Shown: positions 17,748-26,141, numbered from the stretch's first letter. The stretch is DNA of 47,789 nucleotides from Rosenbergiella australiborealis (GCF_018494035.1 NZ_JABBFO010000017.1:1-47789), one strand, 5' to 3'. Notes: generated by a model not told the origin, from the sequence alone. A program made the numbers and translations.

Positions 17748-19133
17748 CTAAAATGTATGGTGTAGCGTGATTCCGGCTTGTTCTAATTGCCAAGCGGCTT
17801 CTAGAGCCACCGCTTCTTGGTAAGGTGCGGCAATAAGCTGTACACCGATTGATAATCCCTCTTTCGTTCTCACTGGGGCGGTACATACGGGCAATCCGAC
17901 AAAAGAGATGGGTTGCGCAAGCATCCCCATACTGGCTTTAGTTGGCACTATTTTTCCTTGGATCTCTATTGAGGCTTGTCCGATCGGGGTTGCCGCACAA
18001 GGAGTCGCCGGGGCAATGAGGAGATCGACACCTTCAAACAGTGATAGTACTTGGCGGGTAAAATGTTCGCGAAAGCGTTGTGCTTGGATAGACCAACTAG
18101 CCGGTAACATGCACCCGGCTAATAAGCGTTCGCGCGAATTAGCTTCAAAACGCTCTGGCATTTCGCGTAACGCATTAAGGTAGTGACTACCTCCCTCGCT
18201 TGCGGTAAGAAGGAAGGCGGCGGATCTTGCCAGTTCAGCATCGACTAATTCCACTTCGTGATCGGCGCCTAATGCGTTGGCAACCTGTTTCGTGACGGCT
18301 CGGGCTTGGTCATCTGCCCACTGAGAGAAGTACCCCCCGAGCACTGCTACGCGTATGGGTTTTTTATGCTTACCTAACTGTTCTGAGACTCTGTTGACCG
18401 GGTGGTTAGACTGAAAACGATCATAGGCGTCGTGTCCTTGTAGTTGGTCATACACTAGCGCCAGATCTTCGACGTGACGTGCTAAAGGTCCAATATGATC
18501 AAGACTAGCAACAAAGGGGTGGCTCCCCCGACGTGAAAGACGGCCAAAGGTTGGTTTTAATCCAAATACCCCGCATAGGGAGGAGGGAACACGGATAGAA
18601 CCGTTGGTATCGGTGCCCAGTGAGAAATGGGTTAATCCTGCTGCTACGGCTGCAGCGGACCCCCCCGATGAACCGCCAGCGATACGGGTGGTATCTAGCG
18701 GATTATGACAGGCGCCATAGTGGCTATTTTCTGTGGTAAAGCCATAAGCGTAAGCATCCATATTTAACATACCGGTTAGGATGGCACCGGATTTATCCAG
18801 TTGTTGTATCGCCCAAGCATCTTCAGATGCCGCTGGGCGCTGACTAAAGAGTTCAGCCCCTGCTAAGGTTATCTCGTCTTTGACATCAAACAGATTTTTT
18901 ACAGCGTAAGGGATAGCAGCAAGTGGACCAAAAGAGTCTCCAGCATTGCGCTGTTTATCTAATTTTTCAGCACAATTTCGTGCTCTTGAAGCGGTAATAG
19001 TTGTCCAAGCATTGAGTGCTGGATTCTTAGCATCAATAGCAGCGAGATAATAGTCGGTAATTTCTACCGCGCTTACCCGTTTTGTAACCCACTGTTGATG
19101 GAGGGCGCTTAGGGTTAATGAAGCATAATTCAT
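17748..19133 (-). CDS. hpxY: HpxY, AtzE-family amidohydrolase (amidase signature)
   Basis: Amidase-signature enzyme closest to AtzE, the 1-carboxybiuret hydrolase that works as a complex with AtzG. The catalytic Ser-cisSer-Lys triad is visible as K79 (YAVKNLFD), S155 (AGGSSGGSA) and S179 (GTDTNGSIRVP). In Klebsiella the gene is required with hpxW, X and Z for growth on later allantoin products; the substrate is probably oxalurate or a related ureido acid, which is inference. The start at ATG 19133 overlaps the hpxX stop codon (ATGA); an in-frame ATG at 19142 is possible. It is 461 aa. Confidence 0.9.
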   Translation of the reverse strand: MNYASLTLSALHQQWVTKRVSAVEITDYYLAAIDAKNPALNAWTTITASRARNCAEKLDKQRNAGDSFGPLAAIPYAVKNLFDVKDEITLAGAELFSQRPAASEDAWAIQQLDKSGAILTGMLNMDAYAYGFTTENSHYGACHNPLDTTRIAGGSSGGSAAAVAAGLTHFSLGTDTNGSIRVPSSLCGVFGLKPTFGRLSRRGSHPFVASLDHIGPLARHVEDLALVYDQLQGHDAYDRFQSNHPVNRVSEQLGKHKKPIRVAVLGGYFSQWADDQARAVTKQVANALGADHEVELVDAELARSAAFLLTASEGGSHYLNALREMPERFEANSRERLLAGCMLPASWSIQAQRFREHFTRQVLSLFEGVDLLIAPATPCAATPIGQASIEIQGKIVPTKASMGMLAQPISFVGLPVCTAPVRTKEGLSIGVQLIAAPYQEAVALEAAWQLEQAGITLHHTF

Positions 19134-19315
19134 AGTTTCCATACCCCGCCGATCTCCTGACGTTCATCAAGTGGGTAGGCCATCAAAGGCGCTGCAATTT
19201 CTGCGATACGATCCAATTGTAAGGCTAATTCAGTACGCCTTGCTTCATCGAGTTCCAGATTGAGTAATAAACTCATTTGTTCAATATAACTTGGCCAATC
19301 AATAGTTTTGTTCAT
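19130..19315 (-). CDS. hpxX: HpxX, AtzG-like small subunit (DUF4089)
   Basis: A 61-aa all-helical protein resembling AtzG, the small partner that stabilises AtzE, and distantly GatC. Features are INW-type N-terminus (TIDWPSYIEQMSLLLNLELD), an amphipathic helix with RRTELALQLDRIAEIAAPL, and the characteristic end MAYPLDERQEIGGVWKL. Its stop overlaps the hpxY start by four bases, as expected for an obligate complex. It follows hpxW by nine bases. Confidence 0.88.
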   Translation of the reverse strand: MNKTIDWPSYIEQMSLLLNLELDEARRTELALQLDRIAEIAAPLMAYPLDERQEIGGVWKL

Positions 19316-19324
19316 CGTTTTTCC

Positions 19325-20911
19325 TTAATAACCGGCAGCACTACCGTTGCTGCGAGGATCACTGGCCCCCTCAACAAAGCCATTAGGATGGCGCACAATA
19401 GCGCCCGCGTGTCCGGTTGCTTCACTCCACGCATCTAATCTTTCTGTAAGGTGTCCCAACGCACGTAATCCTTGATAGGTTTCTTCGCTAAAACGCGCTT
19501 CGAGTTTCAATGAATCGGAGGCATTTCCCCATGTTCTACCGAGTAACCAGCGAGGAGCACTAATCGCCTCTTGTAAGGAGAAGTGCTGTTGAACATAGCG
19601 AGTGAAAAGCGTGGCTTGTGTTTGTGGCTGCCCATCTCCTCCCATTGAACCATAGACCAATGTTCGGCCATCATGCAGTTTTGCGGCAGCAGGGTTGAGG
19701 GTATGGAATGGGTATTTTTTAGGGGCTAAGCACCGTGGATGTCCTGGTTGCAGGCTAAAAGCGGCACCTCGGTTTTGCCATATAATGCCTGTCTCGGGAA
19801 TAACGACACCACTTCCAAATTCATGGTAAATACTTTGAATAAAAGAGACAGAGTAACCGGCTTTATCCGTGACGCCCATCCATACGGTATCGCCCGGCAA
19901 TAATGGCTCTCCCCACGGTGCAGCTTGTTCGGTATTAAGCTGTTGGCTCAGTTGGTCGAGATAAGGTGCGCTCAGTAGTTGCTGAAGATCGATTGAAACG
20001 TCCCGAGGGTCCGTTACATATTGGTCTCGTAGTGAAAAAGCTAATTTTGTTGCTTCAACAATACGGTGAATGGTTTGTATTTCGTCGCAGGCTGAAATGT
20101 CCAAGCGATCAAGAATACCGAGCATAGCCAGTGAGACTACCCCTTGAGTTGGAGGGGCAAGATTATAGATCGATCCGCAAGAGTGTTTGATGCTAAGAGG
20201 TGTTTTAAATTGGGCATGATGCTCAGCAAGATCTGAGCCGGTAATCGGCATCCCTAATGTTTCCATTCCTGCCGTGATTTTTTCACCCAAAGGCCCACGG
20301 TAAAAACTCTCTAATCCGTCTTTCACTAAAGCGCGTAAGCTTATAGCTAGGTCGGGCTGACGTAAACAGTCCCCGGCGGAAGGGACTTGATGATCAGGAA
20401 GATATATATCGCTAAACCCGGGGAGATCTACCAGTTCACTGGCCTTATTTTTCGTTGCCGCCGCTTGCGAAGCGGTAACGGGAATACCTGATTCGGCGTA
20501 TTGAATGGCATCGGCCAAAAGCGTGGAGAGCGGAAGAGAATGGGAGAAGTGCTCGTTTGCATATTCTAAAGCACGTTGCCAGCCACTGACGGTTCCCGCA
20601 ACGGTTAATGCTGCTTGTGGACCCCGAAAGGGAATAGTTGCCATCGCTTGATAACGTTCTAATGTGGCTAATGAACCTGCCGCGCCACTGGCATCAATGG
20701 CAATGGGTTCGCCTTCTGGGGGAACAATTAGCCAAAATCCATCTCCTCCTAACCCATTCATATGAGGATAAACGACCGCAATTGTGGCCGCGGCAGCGAC
20801 CATCGCCTCAATCGCATTACCTCCCTGGCGTAAAATTGCTAAGGCGCTATGACTCGCTAAGTGATGTGGTGTGACCACCATTCCATTTGGAGCTACATTG
20901 CTGTGTCTCAT
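19325..20911 (-). CDS. hpxW: Oxamate amidohydrolase HpxW (gamma-glutamyltransferase family)
   Basis: Ntn-hydrolase of the GGT fold; Klebsiella HpxW converts oxamate to oxalate and ammonia. The autoprocessing and nucleophilic threonine is T342 in PGDTVWMGVTDKAGYS, aligned with the TTHYSVVDK start of the E. coli GGT small subunit. The GGT family block NAIEAMVAAAATIAVVYPHMNGLGGDGFW is near the N-terminus (~32-60), and GSMGGDGQPQTQATLF near residue 430. There is no signal peptide, unlike periplasmic GGT, fitting a cytoplasmic role. It is 528 aa, the first gene of hpxWXYZ, and divergent from hpxU. Confidence 0.93.
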   Translation of the reverse strand: MRHSNVAPNGMVVTPHHLASHSALAILRQGGNAIEAMVAAAATIAVVYPHMNGLGGDGFWLIVPPEGEPIAIDASGAAGSLATLERYQAMATIPFRGPQAALTVAGTVSGWQRALEYANEHFSHSLPLSTLLADAIQYAESGIPVTASQAAATKNKASELVDLPGFSDIYLPDHQVPSAGDCLRQPDLAISLRALVKDGLESFYRGPLGEKITAGMETLGMPITGSDLAEHHAQFKTPLSIKHSCGSIYNLAPPTQGVVSLAMLGILDRLDISACDEIQTIHRIVEATKLAFSLRDQYVTDPRDVSIDLQQLLSAPYLDQLSQQLNTEQAAPWGEPLLPGDTVWMGVTDKAGYSVSFIQSIYHEFGSGVVIPETGIIWQNRGAAFSLQPGHPRCLAPKKYPFHTLNPAAAKLHDGRTLVYGSMGGDGQPQTQATLFTRYVQQHFSLQEAISAPRWLLGRTWGNASDSLKLEARFSEETYQGLRALGHLTERLDAWSEATGHAGAIVRHPNGFVEGASDPRSNGSAAGY

Positions 20912-20945
20912 TATTGCCTATCCGCGTGATGCAAAGTGATTGGCT

Positions 20946-20962
20946 AAGCAAATTTTGTACCG
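20946..20962 (-). promoter_or_regulatory. Probable sigma-54 promoter of hpxWXYZ
   Basis: Read on the minus strand, CGGTACAAAATTTGCTT keeps the invariant GG (20961-20960) and GC (20949-20948) exactly 12 bp apart, plus the TTGCT of the -12 element; the -24 box deviates at two positions. It predicts a start near 20936, 25 bp ahead of hpxW. It is the weakest of the three sigma-54 promoters in this cluster. Confidence 0.55.
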
Positions 20963-20965
20963 AGA

Positions 20966-20981
20966 TGAAAAAAAAATTTCA
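20966..20981. promoter_or_regulatory. Candidate operator in the hpxW-hpxU intergenic region
   Basis: The 16-bp dyad TGAAA-AAAAAA-TTTCA lies next to the hpxW -24 element and in front of the RpiR-type regulator gene. RpiR-family proteins often bind TGAAA/TTTCA-like dyads near their own gene, so this could be an HpxU site. I did not find a clear second copy at hpxJ or puuE. Confidence 0.3.
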
Positions 20982-21033
20982 GAGTGGTCTAAATCCTGCT
21001 TAATACAGTGAAATGTTTGTTACAGGAGTAGAC

Positions 21034-21873
21034 ATGACCCCTTTAAACCAGCGATTAGCTAGCCATTATGAGAGTTTGACCCCACAAGAGAAGCGTGTAG
21101 CCGATTTTGTTGTCGACCATTTTGATGATTTGATCAGTTATAACAGTGCTGAGTTAGCAAGGGTCAGCGGTGTCTCTAAAGCCACGGTCAGTCGATTGTT
21201 TAAACGGCTTGGTTACGAAAAGTATAAGGATATGTATGAAGAGTTACGCTTGCTCCGTCAAAGTGGGATGCCCTTAACTGAACCACGAGATATCGTACAT
21301 GGGGATACCCTACTTGCACGACACTATAAGCAGGAGATGGCAAATCTACTGGCTTGGACAACCCAACTGGGGGCTGATGATTTTTCGGCGGCGATTACGG
21401 CTATGAGTCAGGCACGGCAAATCGGCATTATTGGTTATCGTAACGCTTATCCGGTGGCCTTACACCTGCGTTCGCAGTTAATTCAAGTGCGTTCACGGGT
21501 CAGTTTATTTCCTACTCCCGGCCAAACCCTTTCTGAAGAATTAGTGGATTATGGGGCTGAGGATATTGTGATTGTTATTGCCTTTCGTCGGCGACCAGCG
21601 GTGATCAAGAAACTGTTACAACAACTTCAACGACAAGCGGTTCCCGTTATTACCCTGTCAGAGCCACAAGCATTGAGTATTCAAGGTCTCGCTACTTGGC
21701 AATTTTCCACCCCCTTGGAGAGTGTATCGGCGTTTGATTGCTACAGTGCAGCAATGAGTTTTGTCACCTTAATTGCCAATTCATTACTTCACTCAACGCT
21801 CGAGTCAGGACGCCAGCGGATACATAAGATTGCGGAGAGCTATTTACATCTTGAAGAACTTGAGCAGCGATAA
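21034..21873 (+). CDS. hpxU: MurR/RpiR-family transcriptional regulator HpxU
   Basis: N-terminal RpiR helix-turn-helix domain (SAELARVSGVSKATVSRLFKRL, split here as ELARVSGVSKATVSRLF at ~40-56) and a C-terminal SIS domain (~125-255) that in this family binds a phosphosugar or other effector. I start it at ATG 21034 with AGGAG five bases upstream, giving 279 aa; seven additional codons are open upstream. It sits between the divergent hpxWXYZ and the co-directional hpxJKQT and probably controls both. The effector may be a purine-catabolic intermediate, which is inference from context. Confidence 0.87.
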   Translation: MTPLNQRLASHYESLTPQEKRVADFVVDHFDDLISYNSAELARVSGVSKATVSRLFKRLGYEKYKDMYEELRLLRQSGMPLTEPRDIVHGDTLLARHYKQEMANLLAWTTQLGADDFSAAITAMSQARQIGIIGYRNAYPVALHLRSQLIQVRSRVSLFPTPGQTLSEELVDYGAEDIVIVIAFRRRPAVIKKLLQQLQRQAVPVITLSEPQALSIQGLATWQFSTPLESVSAFDCYSAAMSFVTLIANSLLHSTLESGRQRIHKIAESYLHLEELEQR

Positions 21874-21877
21874 TGGG

Positions 21878-21910
21878 GCGTCATTACGGTGCATCGCATT
21901 ATCTTGGTGC
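21878..21910 (+). promoter_or_regulatory. Two adjacent NtrC-like binding sites upstream of hpxJ
   Basis: GCATTATCTTGGTGC (21896-21910) matches the NtrC consensus GCACYANNNTGGTGC at all but one defined position. GCGTCATTACGGTGC (21878-21892) is a weaker copy centred 18 bp away. They lie about 64-95 bp upstream of the hpxJ -24 element, a normal enhancer distance, and just after the hpxU stop codon. Confidence 0.6.
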
Positions 21911-21973
21911 GTATTTAAAGAAGAGACAATTTTCTGATGTCAGCGCCGAGCGTTAATTTAGCGGGATACCGTC

Positions 21974-21989
21974 TGGCACAATAGTTGCA
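21974..21989 (+). promoter_or_regulatory. Sigma-54 promoter of hpxJKQT
   Basis: TGGCACAATAGTTGCA is a perfect match to the sigma-54 consensus TGGCACRNNNNTTGCW. The GG (21975-21976) and GC (21987-21988) are 12 bp apart. Transcription should begin about 12 bp downstream, some 35 bp ahead of the hpxJ ATG. Confidence 0.88.
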
Positions 21990-22036
21990 GTGTCTAAATA
22001 TAAGAATTTTTAGTTTCAATCACCAAGGACTCGACA

Positions 22037-23281
22037 ATGGATATTTCTACTTTCTCTCAAATTAATCCACCTCCGCGTTTACTGATGGGCCCAGGTCCAA
22101 TTAATGCCGATCCTCGTGTGTTACGTGCTATGTCGAGCCAATTGGTTGGACAATATGATCCGGCGATGACTGACTATATGAATCAAGTCATGGCGTTATA
22201 CCGCGGTGTCTTTAACACCCAGAATACTTGGACATTACTGATTGATGGGACTTCTCGTGCGGGTATTGAATCCATTTTAGTGTCGACTATTCGTCCCGGA
22301 GATAAAGTTCTGGTACCGGTTTTTGGACGCTTTGGTCATTTACTTTGTGAAGTTGCTCGCCGCTGCCGTGCTGAAGTTCATACTATTGAAGTCCCTTGGG
22401 GAGAAGTGTTTTCTGCCGATCAGATTGAAGATGCCATTAAGAAAGTAAAACCACGTTTATTACTCACGGTGCAAGGGGATACCTCTACCACTATGTTGCA
22501 GCCGCTGGCACAGTTGGGTGAAATTTGTCATCGTCATGGTGTGTTGCTTTATACCGATGCTACAGCATCTTTAGCTGGGAATAGATTAGACACAGATGCA
22601 TGGGGGATTGATGCAGTTTCTGCCGGAATGCAAAAATGTTTATGTGGTCCTTCTGGTACTTCGCCTATCACATTAAGCGATCGGATTGTTGACGTGATCC
22701 GCAAACGTAAATGTATTGAAGAGGGGATCCGTACAGCTCAACATCAGCAAGGTGATGAGGAAATGATCTACTCGAATTATTTCGATCTCGGGATGATCCT
22801 CGATTATTGGGGGCCGGAGCGACTCAATCACCATACTGAGGCAACCAGTGCTTTATATGGTGCGTATGAAGCGGCACGGCTGATCCTAGAAGAAGGCTTA
22901 GAGGCGGGAATTGCTCGTCATAAACTCCATGGTGATGCCATGCTAAAAGGCGTGCAAGCGATGGGGCTCGAGTTATTCGGGGATATCAAAAACAAGATGA
23001 ACAACGTTCTGGGCGTCTATATTCCCCAAGGCGTAGTGGGTGATGAAATACGCCACCTAATGCTCCATGATTTTGGTATTGAAATTGGGACTTCATTTGG
23101 TCCATTACACGGTAAGGTCTGGCGTATTGGTACTATGGGTTATAACGCGCGTAAAAGCTGTGTTATGCAGACTCTCAGTGCTTTAGAAGCGGTGCTAAAC
23201 CATGTCGGCTTTACCACAGTCCAAGGTGCGGGATTGCAAGCGGCCTGGGATCATTATCAAGCGGCAGGTACTCATGCATAA
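22037..23281 (+). CDS. hpxJ: (S)-ureidoglycine--glyoxylate aminotransferase HpxJ
   Basis: PLP-dependent fold-type I class V aminotransferase. It moves the amino group of ureidoglycine to glyoxylate, giving oxalurate and glycine (PucG/HpxJ activity). The PLP lysine is K200 in SAGMQKCLCGPSGTSP. LLMGPGPINADPRVL (15-29) and LIDGTSRAGIES are typical of the alanine:glyoxylate/serine:pyruvate subgroup. It is 414 aa. It is first in hpxJKQT; the last bases overlap the start of hpxK. Serine:pyruvate or alanine:glyoxylate activity is the alternative without the context. Confidence 0.92.
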   Translation: MDISTFSQINPPPRLLMGPGPINADPRVLRAMSSQLVGQYDPAMTDYMNQVMALYRGVFNTQNTWTLLIDGTSRAGIESILVSTIRPGDKVLVPVFGRFGHLLCEVARRCRAEVHTIEVPWGEVFSADQIEDAIKKVKPRLLLTVQGDTSTTMLQPLAQLGEICHRHGVLLYTDATASLAGNRLDTDAWGIDAVSAGMQKCLCGPSGTSPITLSDRIVDVIRKRKCIEEGIRTAQHQQGDEEMIYSNYFDLGMILDYWGPERLNHHTEATSALYGAYEAARLILEEGLEAGIARHKLHGDAMLKGVQAMGLELFGDIKNKMNNVLGVYIPQGVVGDEIRHLMLHDFGIEIGTSFGPLHGKVWRIGTMGYNARKSCVMQTLSALEAVLNHVGFTTVQGAGLQAAWDHYQAAGTHA

Positions 23282-24569
23282 TCTTATTCCACACGCAATG
23301 GCGGCAAGCGCTGCGCAACGAGTCATGCAGCGTTGTGATCATCTTGCCAGCTTCAGTGAGACTGAGGGGGAACTGACTAGGGTTTACCTTTCAGAGCAGC
23401 ATTTTCAAGCCAATCGTCAAGTTCAGCAATGGATGGAAGAGGCTGGAATGTCGGTATGGCAGGATGAGGTGGGAAACATTTGTGGCCGTTATGAAGCGGC
23501 GACAGAAGGGGCCCCTGCGATTTTGTTAGGATCGCATCTTGATTCGGTGCGTAATGCGGGCCGTTATGACGGCCCACTGGGTGTTTTAACCGCGATTGAA
23601 GTCGTCAGTTGGCTGCATCAACATCATCATCGACTGGCGAATGCGATAGAAATCGTTGGTTTTGCAGATGAAGAAGGCACACGCTTTGGTATTACTCTGC
23701 TTGGAAGCAAAGGGATTACCGGGCAGTGGCCGGATGATTGGCTAGAAAAAACGGATCATCGCTCAATCAGCGTGCGTGATGCAATGATTGCGCAAAGCTT
23801 AAACCCGTTAATGGTGCATCAAGCGGCGCGATCGCCGGAATCAATTGCAGCTTATTTAGAACTCCATATCGAACAAGGGCCATGCCTAGAAGCGGCCGAC
23901 TTACCGTTAGGCGTCGTTACGGCTATTAATGGTGCGCATCGCTTAAATTGTCAGTTTATCGGCCTTGCGGGTCATGCTGGTACAGTACCAATGTCTCAAC
24001 GACAAGATGCTTTGGCTGCCGCTGCACACTGGATGGTCGCTATTGAAAAAGAGACTGCAGCCGCTGGTGGGGGATTGGTGGCGACGGTTGGGCAAATCAG
24101 TTGTTCTCCCGGCGCAGTTAATGTGATCCCTGGTAGCGTAGCACTAAGTTTGGATATTCGCGGACCTGAAGATGGGCCATTGCGTGATCTTTTAGCACAA
24201 TTATTGGCAAAAGCAGAGCAGATCGCGGCTGAGCGAGGGATCACCTTTAACGCAGAGGAGTTTTATCATATTCCAGCTACAGCGTGTGATAAGCGACTAC
24301 GTGATGCATGTACTCAGGCGGTTACCGCGGTACAAGGTAGTGCTCCTCAGCTATCGAGCGGAGCAGGTCATGATGCTATTGCGATAGCGGCGAAATGGCC
24401 AGTTGGGATGATTTTCGTGCGTTGTGAAAAAGGGATTAGCCATCATCCTGCAGAAGCGGTAACAGCGAGTGATGTTGCTGCGGGGATTCAAGCGTTCACG
24501 CAAGCAGTACAGTTAACCGCAGCACCCGACACGGAAATAAAATCTTATGCTCTCTCTCAAGCAGTTTAA
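23274..24569 (+). CDS. hpxK: Allantoate amidohydrolase HpxK (M20 family)
   Basis: Metal-dependent hydrolase of the M20/ureidoglycolase-carbamoylase group that deiminates allantoate to (S)-ureidoglycine, releasing ammonia and CO2. The metal-binding motifs are GSHLDSVRNAGRYDGPLG, ADEEGTRFG and the C-terminal SSGAGHDAIAIA; LHIEQGPCLEAADLPLGVV is a family signature. I start it at ATG 23274, inside the end of hpxJ (ATGCATAA overlap), giving 431 aa; an open frame upstream of this reads hpxJ sequence out of frame. Related N-carbamoyl-L-amino-acid hydrolases are the main alternative. Confidence 0.92.
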   Translation: MHNLIPHAMAASAAQRVMQRCDHLASFSETEGELTRVYLSEQHFQANRQVQQWMEEAGMSVWQDEVGNICGRYEAATEGAPAILLGSHLDSVRNAGRYDGPLGVLTAIEVVSWLHQHHHRLANAIEIVGFADEEGTRFGITLLGSKGITGQWPDDWLEKTDHRSISVRDAMIAQSLNPLMVHQAARSPESIAAYLELHIEQGPCLEAADLPLGVVTAINGAHRLNCQFIGLAGHAGTVPMSQRQDALAAAAHWMVAIEKETAAAGGGLVATVGQISCSPGAVNVIPGSVALSLDIRGPEDGPLRDLLAQLLAKAEQIAAERGITFNAEEFYHIPATACDKRLRDACTQAVTAVQGSAPQLSSGAGHDAIAIAAKWPVGMIFVRCEKGISHHPAEAVTASDVAAGIQAFTQAVQLTAAPDTEIKSYALSQAV

Positions 24570-25044
24570 TGACAGTGATGAAACTAGCGCACTACAGGCG
24601 ATTGCCCATTGTGTTGCGATAGAAGCATGGCAACAACAACTCGTTGCCCGTCGACCTTTTCGTGATATTGAAGAATTACAGTCAATAGCACTGAGCTTAA
24701 CCGATGGGTGGGATGAAGAGGCATTGAACTCTGCACTAAAAGCGCACCCTCGTATCGGCGAAAAACCGGTCGGTGAGACCTCTGAAGCTCAGGCATCACG
24801 ACAGGAGCAGGCCGCTGTCCAAGATGCGGATCAGCAGAGCAAAGAGGCTATTCGACGGGGTAACCAACAGTATGAGCAGCGTTTTCAGCGTGTATTTTTG
24901 ATAAGAGCCAAAGGGCGTTCACCCCATGATATTCTTACCGCATTAGAGCAGCGGTTACACCTGAGCGATGCAGAGGAGCTTGTTGTGACCTTACAGCAGC
25001 TACGTGAAATTACGCTATTACGTTTACAAGAGGCCATTCAATGA
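24547..25044 (+). CDS. hpxQ: OHCU decarboxylase HpxQ (UraD)
   Basis: Decarboxylates 2-oxo-4-hydroxy-4-carboxy-5-ureidoimidazoline to (S)-allantoin, the last step of the uricase pathway. The catalytic histidine motif HPRIGEKP (~67-74) and the C-terminal block RGNQQYEQRFQRVFLIRAKG with SPHDILTALEQRL are diagnostic. It is 165 aa. It overlaps hpxK by 23 bp and hpxT by four bases, so the last three genes are translationally coupled. The urate hydroxylase that would make its precursor is not in the window. Confidence 0.93.
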   Translation: MLSLKQFNDSDETSALQAIAHCVAIEAWQQQLVARRPFRDIEELQSIALSLTDGWDEEALNSALKAHPRIGEKPVGETSEAQASRQEQAAVQDADQQSKEAIRRGNQQYEQRFQRVFLIRAKGRSPHDILTALEQRLHLSDAEELVVTLQQLREITLLRLQEAIQ

Positions 25045-25376
25045 GCACGATCACGACCCACATCCTGGATACCGCATTAGGCAAGCCTGCGAGTAACGTA
25101 ACCATTACCCTTGAGCAACTAATAAACGATGGATGGCAACAAACAGCAACGGGGAAAACAGATAACGATGGTCGGTTAAAAACCCTGACTCCAGAGCCGA
25201 TTGTGCCTGGTCACTATCGGCTGACAGCGGAGATTGGTGAGTATTTTGCACAGAGTAATCGCCCATCATTATATTTAACGGCACAGATTGATTTTGTGAT
25301 TACTCATACCGGCGAGCATTTTCACCTGCCTTATTTAATTACCCCGAACTCTTGGTCAACCTATCGGGGAAGTTAA
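25041..25376 (+). CDS. hpxT: 5-Hydroxyisourate hydrolase HpxT (UraH, transthyretin-like)
   Basis: Converts 5-hydroxyisourate to OHCU. The 111-aa protein has the family's N-terminal HILDTALGKPA (7-17) and the invariant C-terminal tetrapeptide YRGS that separates this enzyme from transthyretin. There is no signal peptide, so it is the cytoplasmic form. It is last in hpxJKQT, and its final 21 bases overlap the end of the convergent yafV gene; no terminator separates the two. Confidence 0.95.
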   Translation: MSTITTHILDTALGKPASNVTITLEQLINDGWQQTATGKTDNDGRLKTLTPEPIVPGHYRLTAEIGEYFAQSNRPSLYLTAQIDFVITHTGEHFHLPYLITPNSWSTYRGS

Positions 25377-26141
25377 CGTAAAGCTATCAGCATCTTGCCA
25401 TGCGGGAAACGCATGGCGGTACGCTGTAACGCATTGTAGGTCTATTTTTGCAGACAGAATAACGGCTTGTTCGGCTGCACCGTTCACAATTACCTCGCCT
25501 TGCGGTGAAATAATTTGGCTATCACCCCGGTAGCTTAATCCATTATCGTCACTACCCACTCGGTTGCAGCCAATGACCCAACTTTGGTTTTCAATTGCCC
25601 TTGCTAATAACAAGGCCTGCCAGTGATGAGCCCTGGCAGCAGGCCAACTCGCAACGTAAAGGATAAGGTCATAGTCATTGCCACTATTGCGCGAAAATAC
25701 CGGGAAACGTAGGTCATAGCAGATTTGTGGCAAAATACGCCATTCCCGCCAAGTAATAATTTGTCTGCTGTCACCGGACTGGTAGTAATGATGTTCATTA
25801 GCCATCCGAAATAGGTGACGCTTATCGTAGTAGTGAATGTCTCCTTCGGGGGTAACGAAGTAAAAACGATTTACCGCCGCGTTCTCCAGCGCTATTGCGG
25901 CACTGCCACACACAGCGGCTTGGTGGAGGGTCGCTTGCTCTAGCAACCAATCGATCACCCGCCTTTCGCTAAGAGAGTTAGTAGCGGCTTGCATGGCAAA
26001 GCCCGTTGTAAACATTTCGGGTAAGACAATAAGATCACTAGTGGGTGCTTGAGCAATCTTTTCAGCAAAATGGCGAAGATTCGCTTCGCCATCCATCCAG
26101 ATAATTGGCTGCTGTAATACACTGACGCTTAGAGTTGACAT
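25356..26141 (-). CDS. yafV: Omega-amidase YafV (nitrilase superfamily)
   Basis: Hydrolyses the omega-amide of 2-oxoglutaramate and 2-oxosuccinamate, freeing ammonia. The nitrilase catalytic triad is visible as E42 (LPEMF), K107 (YDKRHLF) and C141 (ICYDLRFP). It is 261 aa (E. coli YafV 256). It overlaps ybdL by 13 bp. Pairing a glutamine transaminase with omega-amidase makes transamination from glutamine irreversible, as described for methionine salvage. As in E. coli it lies on the gmhA side of this region. Confidence 0.93.
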   Translation of the reverse strand: MSTLSVSVLQQPIIWMDGEANLRHFAEKIAQAPTSDLIVLPEMFTTGFAMQAATNSLSERRVIDWLLEQATLHQAAVCGSAAIALENAAVNRFYFVTPEGDIHYYDKRHLFRMANEHHYYQSGDSRQIITWREWRILPQICYDLRFPVFSRNSGNDYDLILYVASWPAARAHHWQALLLARAIENQSWVIGCNRVGSDDNGLSYRGDSQIISPQGEVIVNGAAEQAVILSAKIDLQCVTAYRHAFPAWQDADSFTLTSPIG

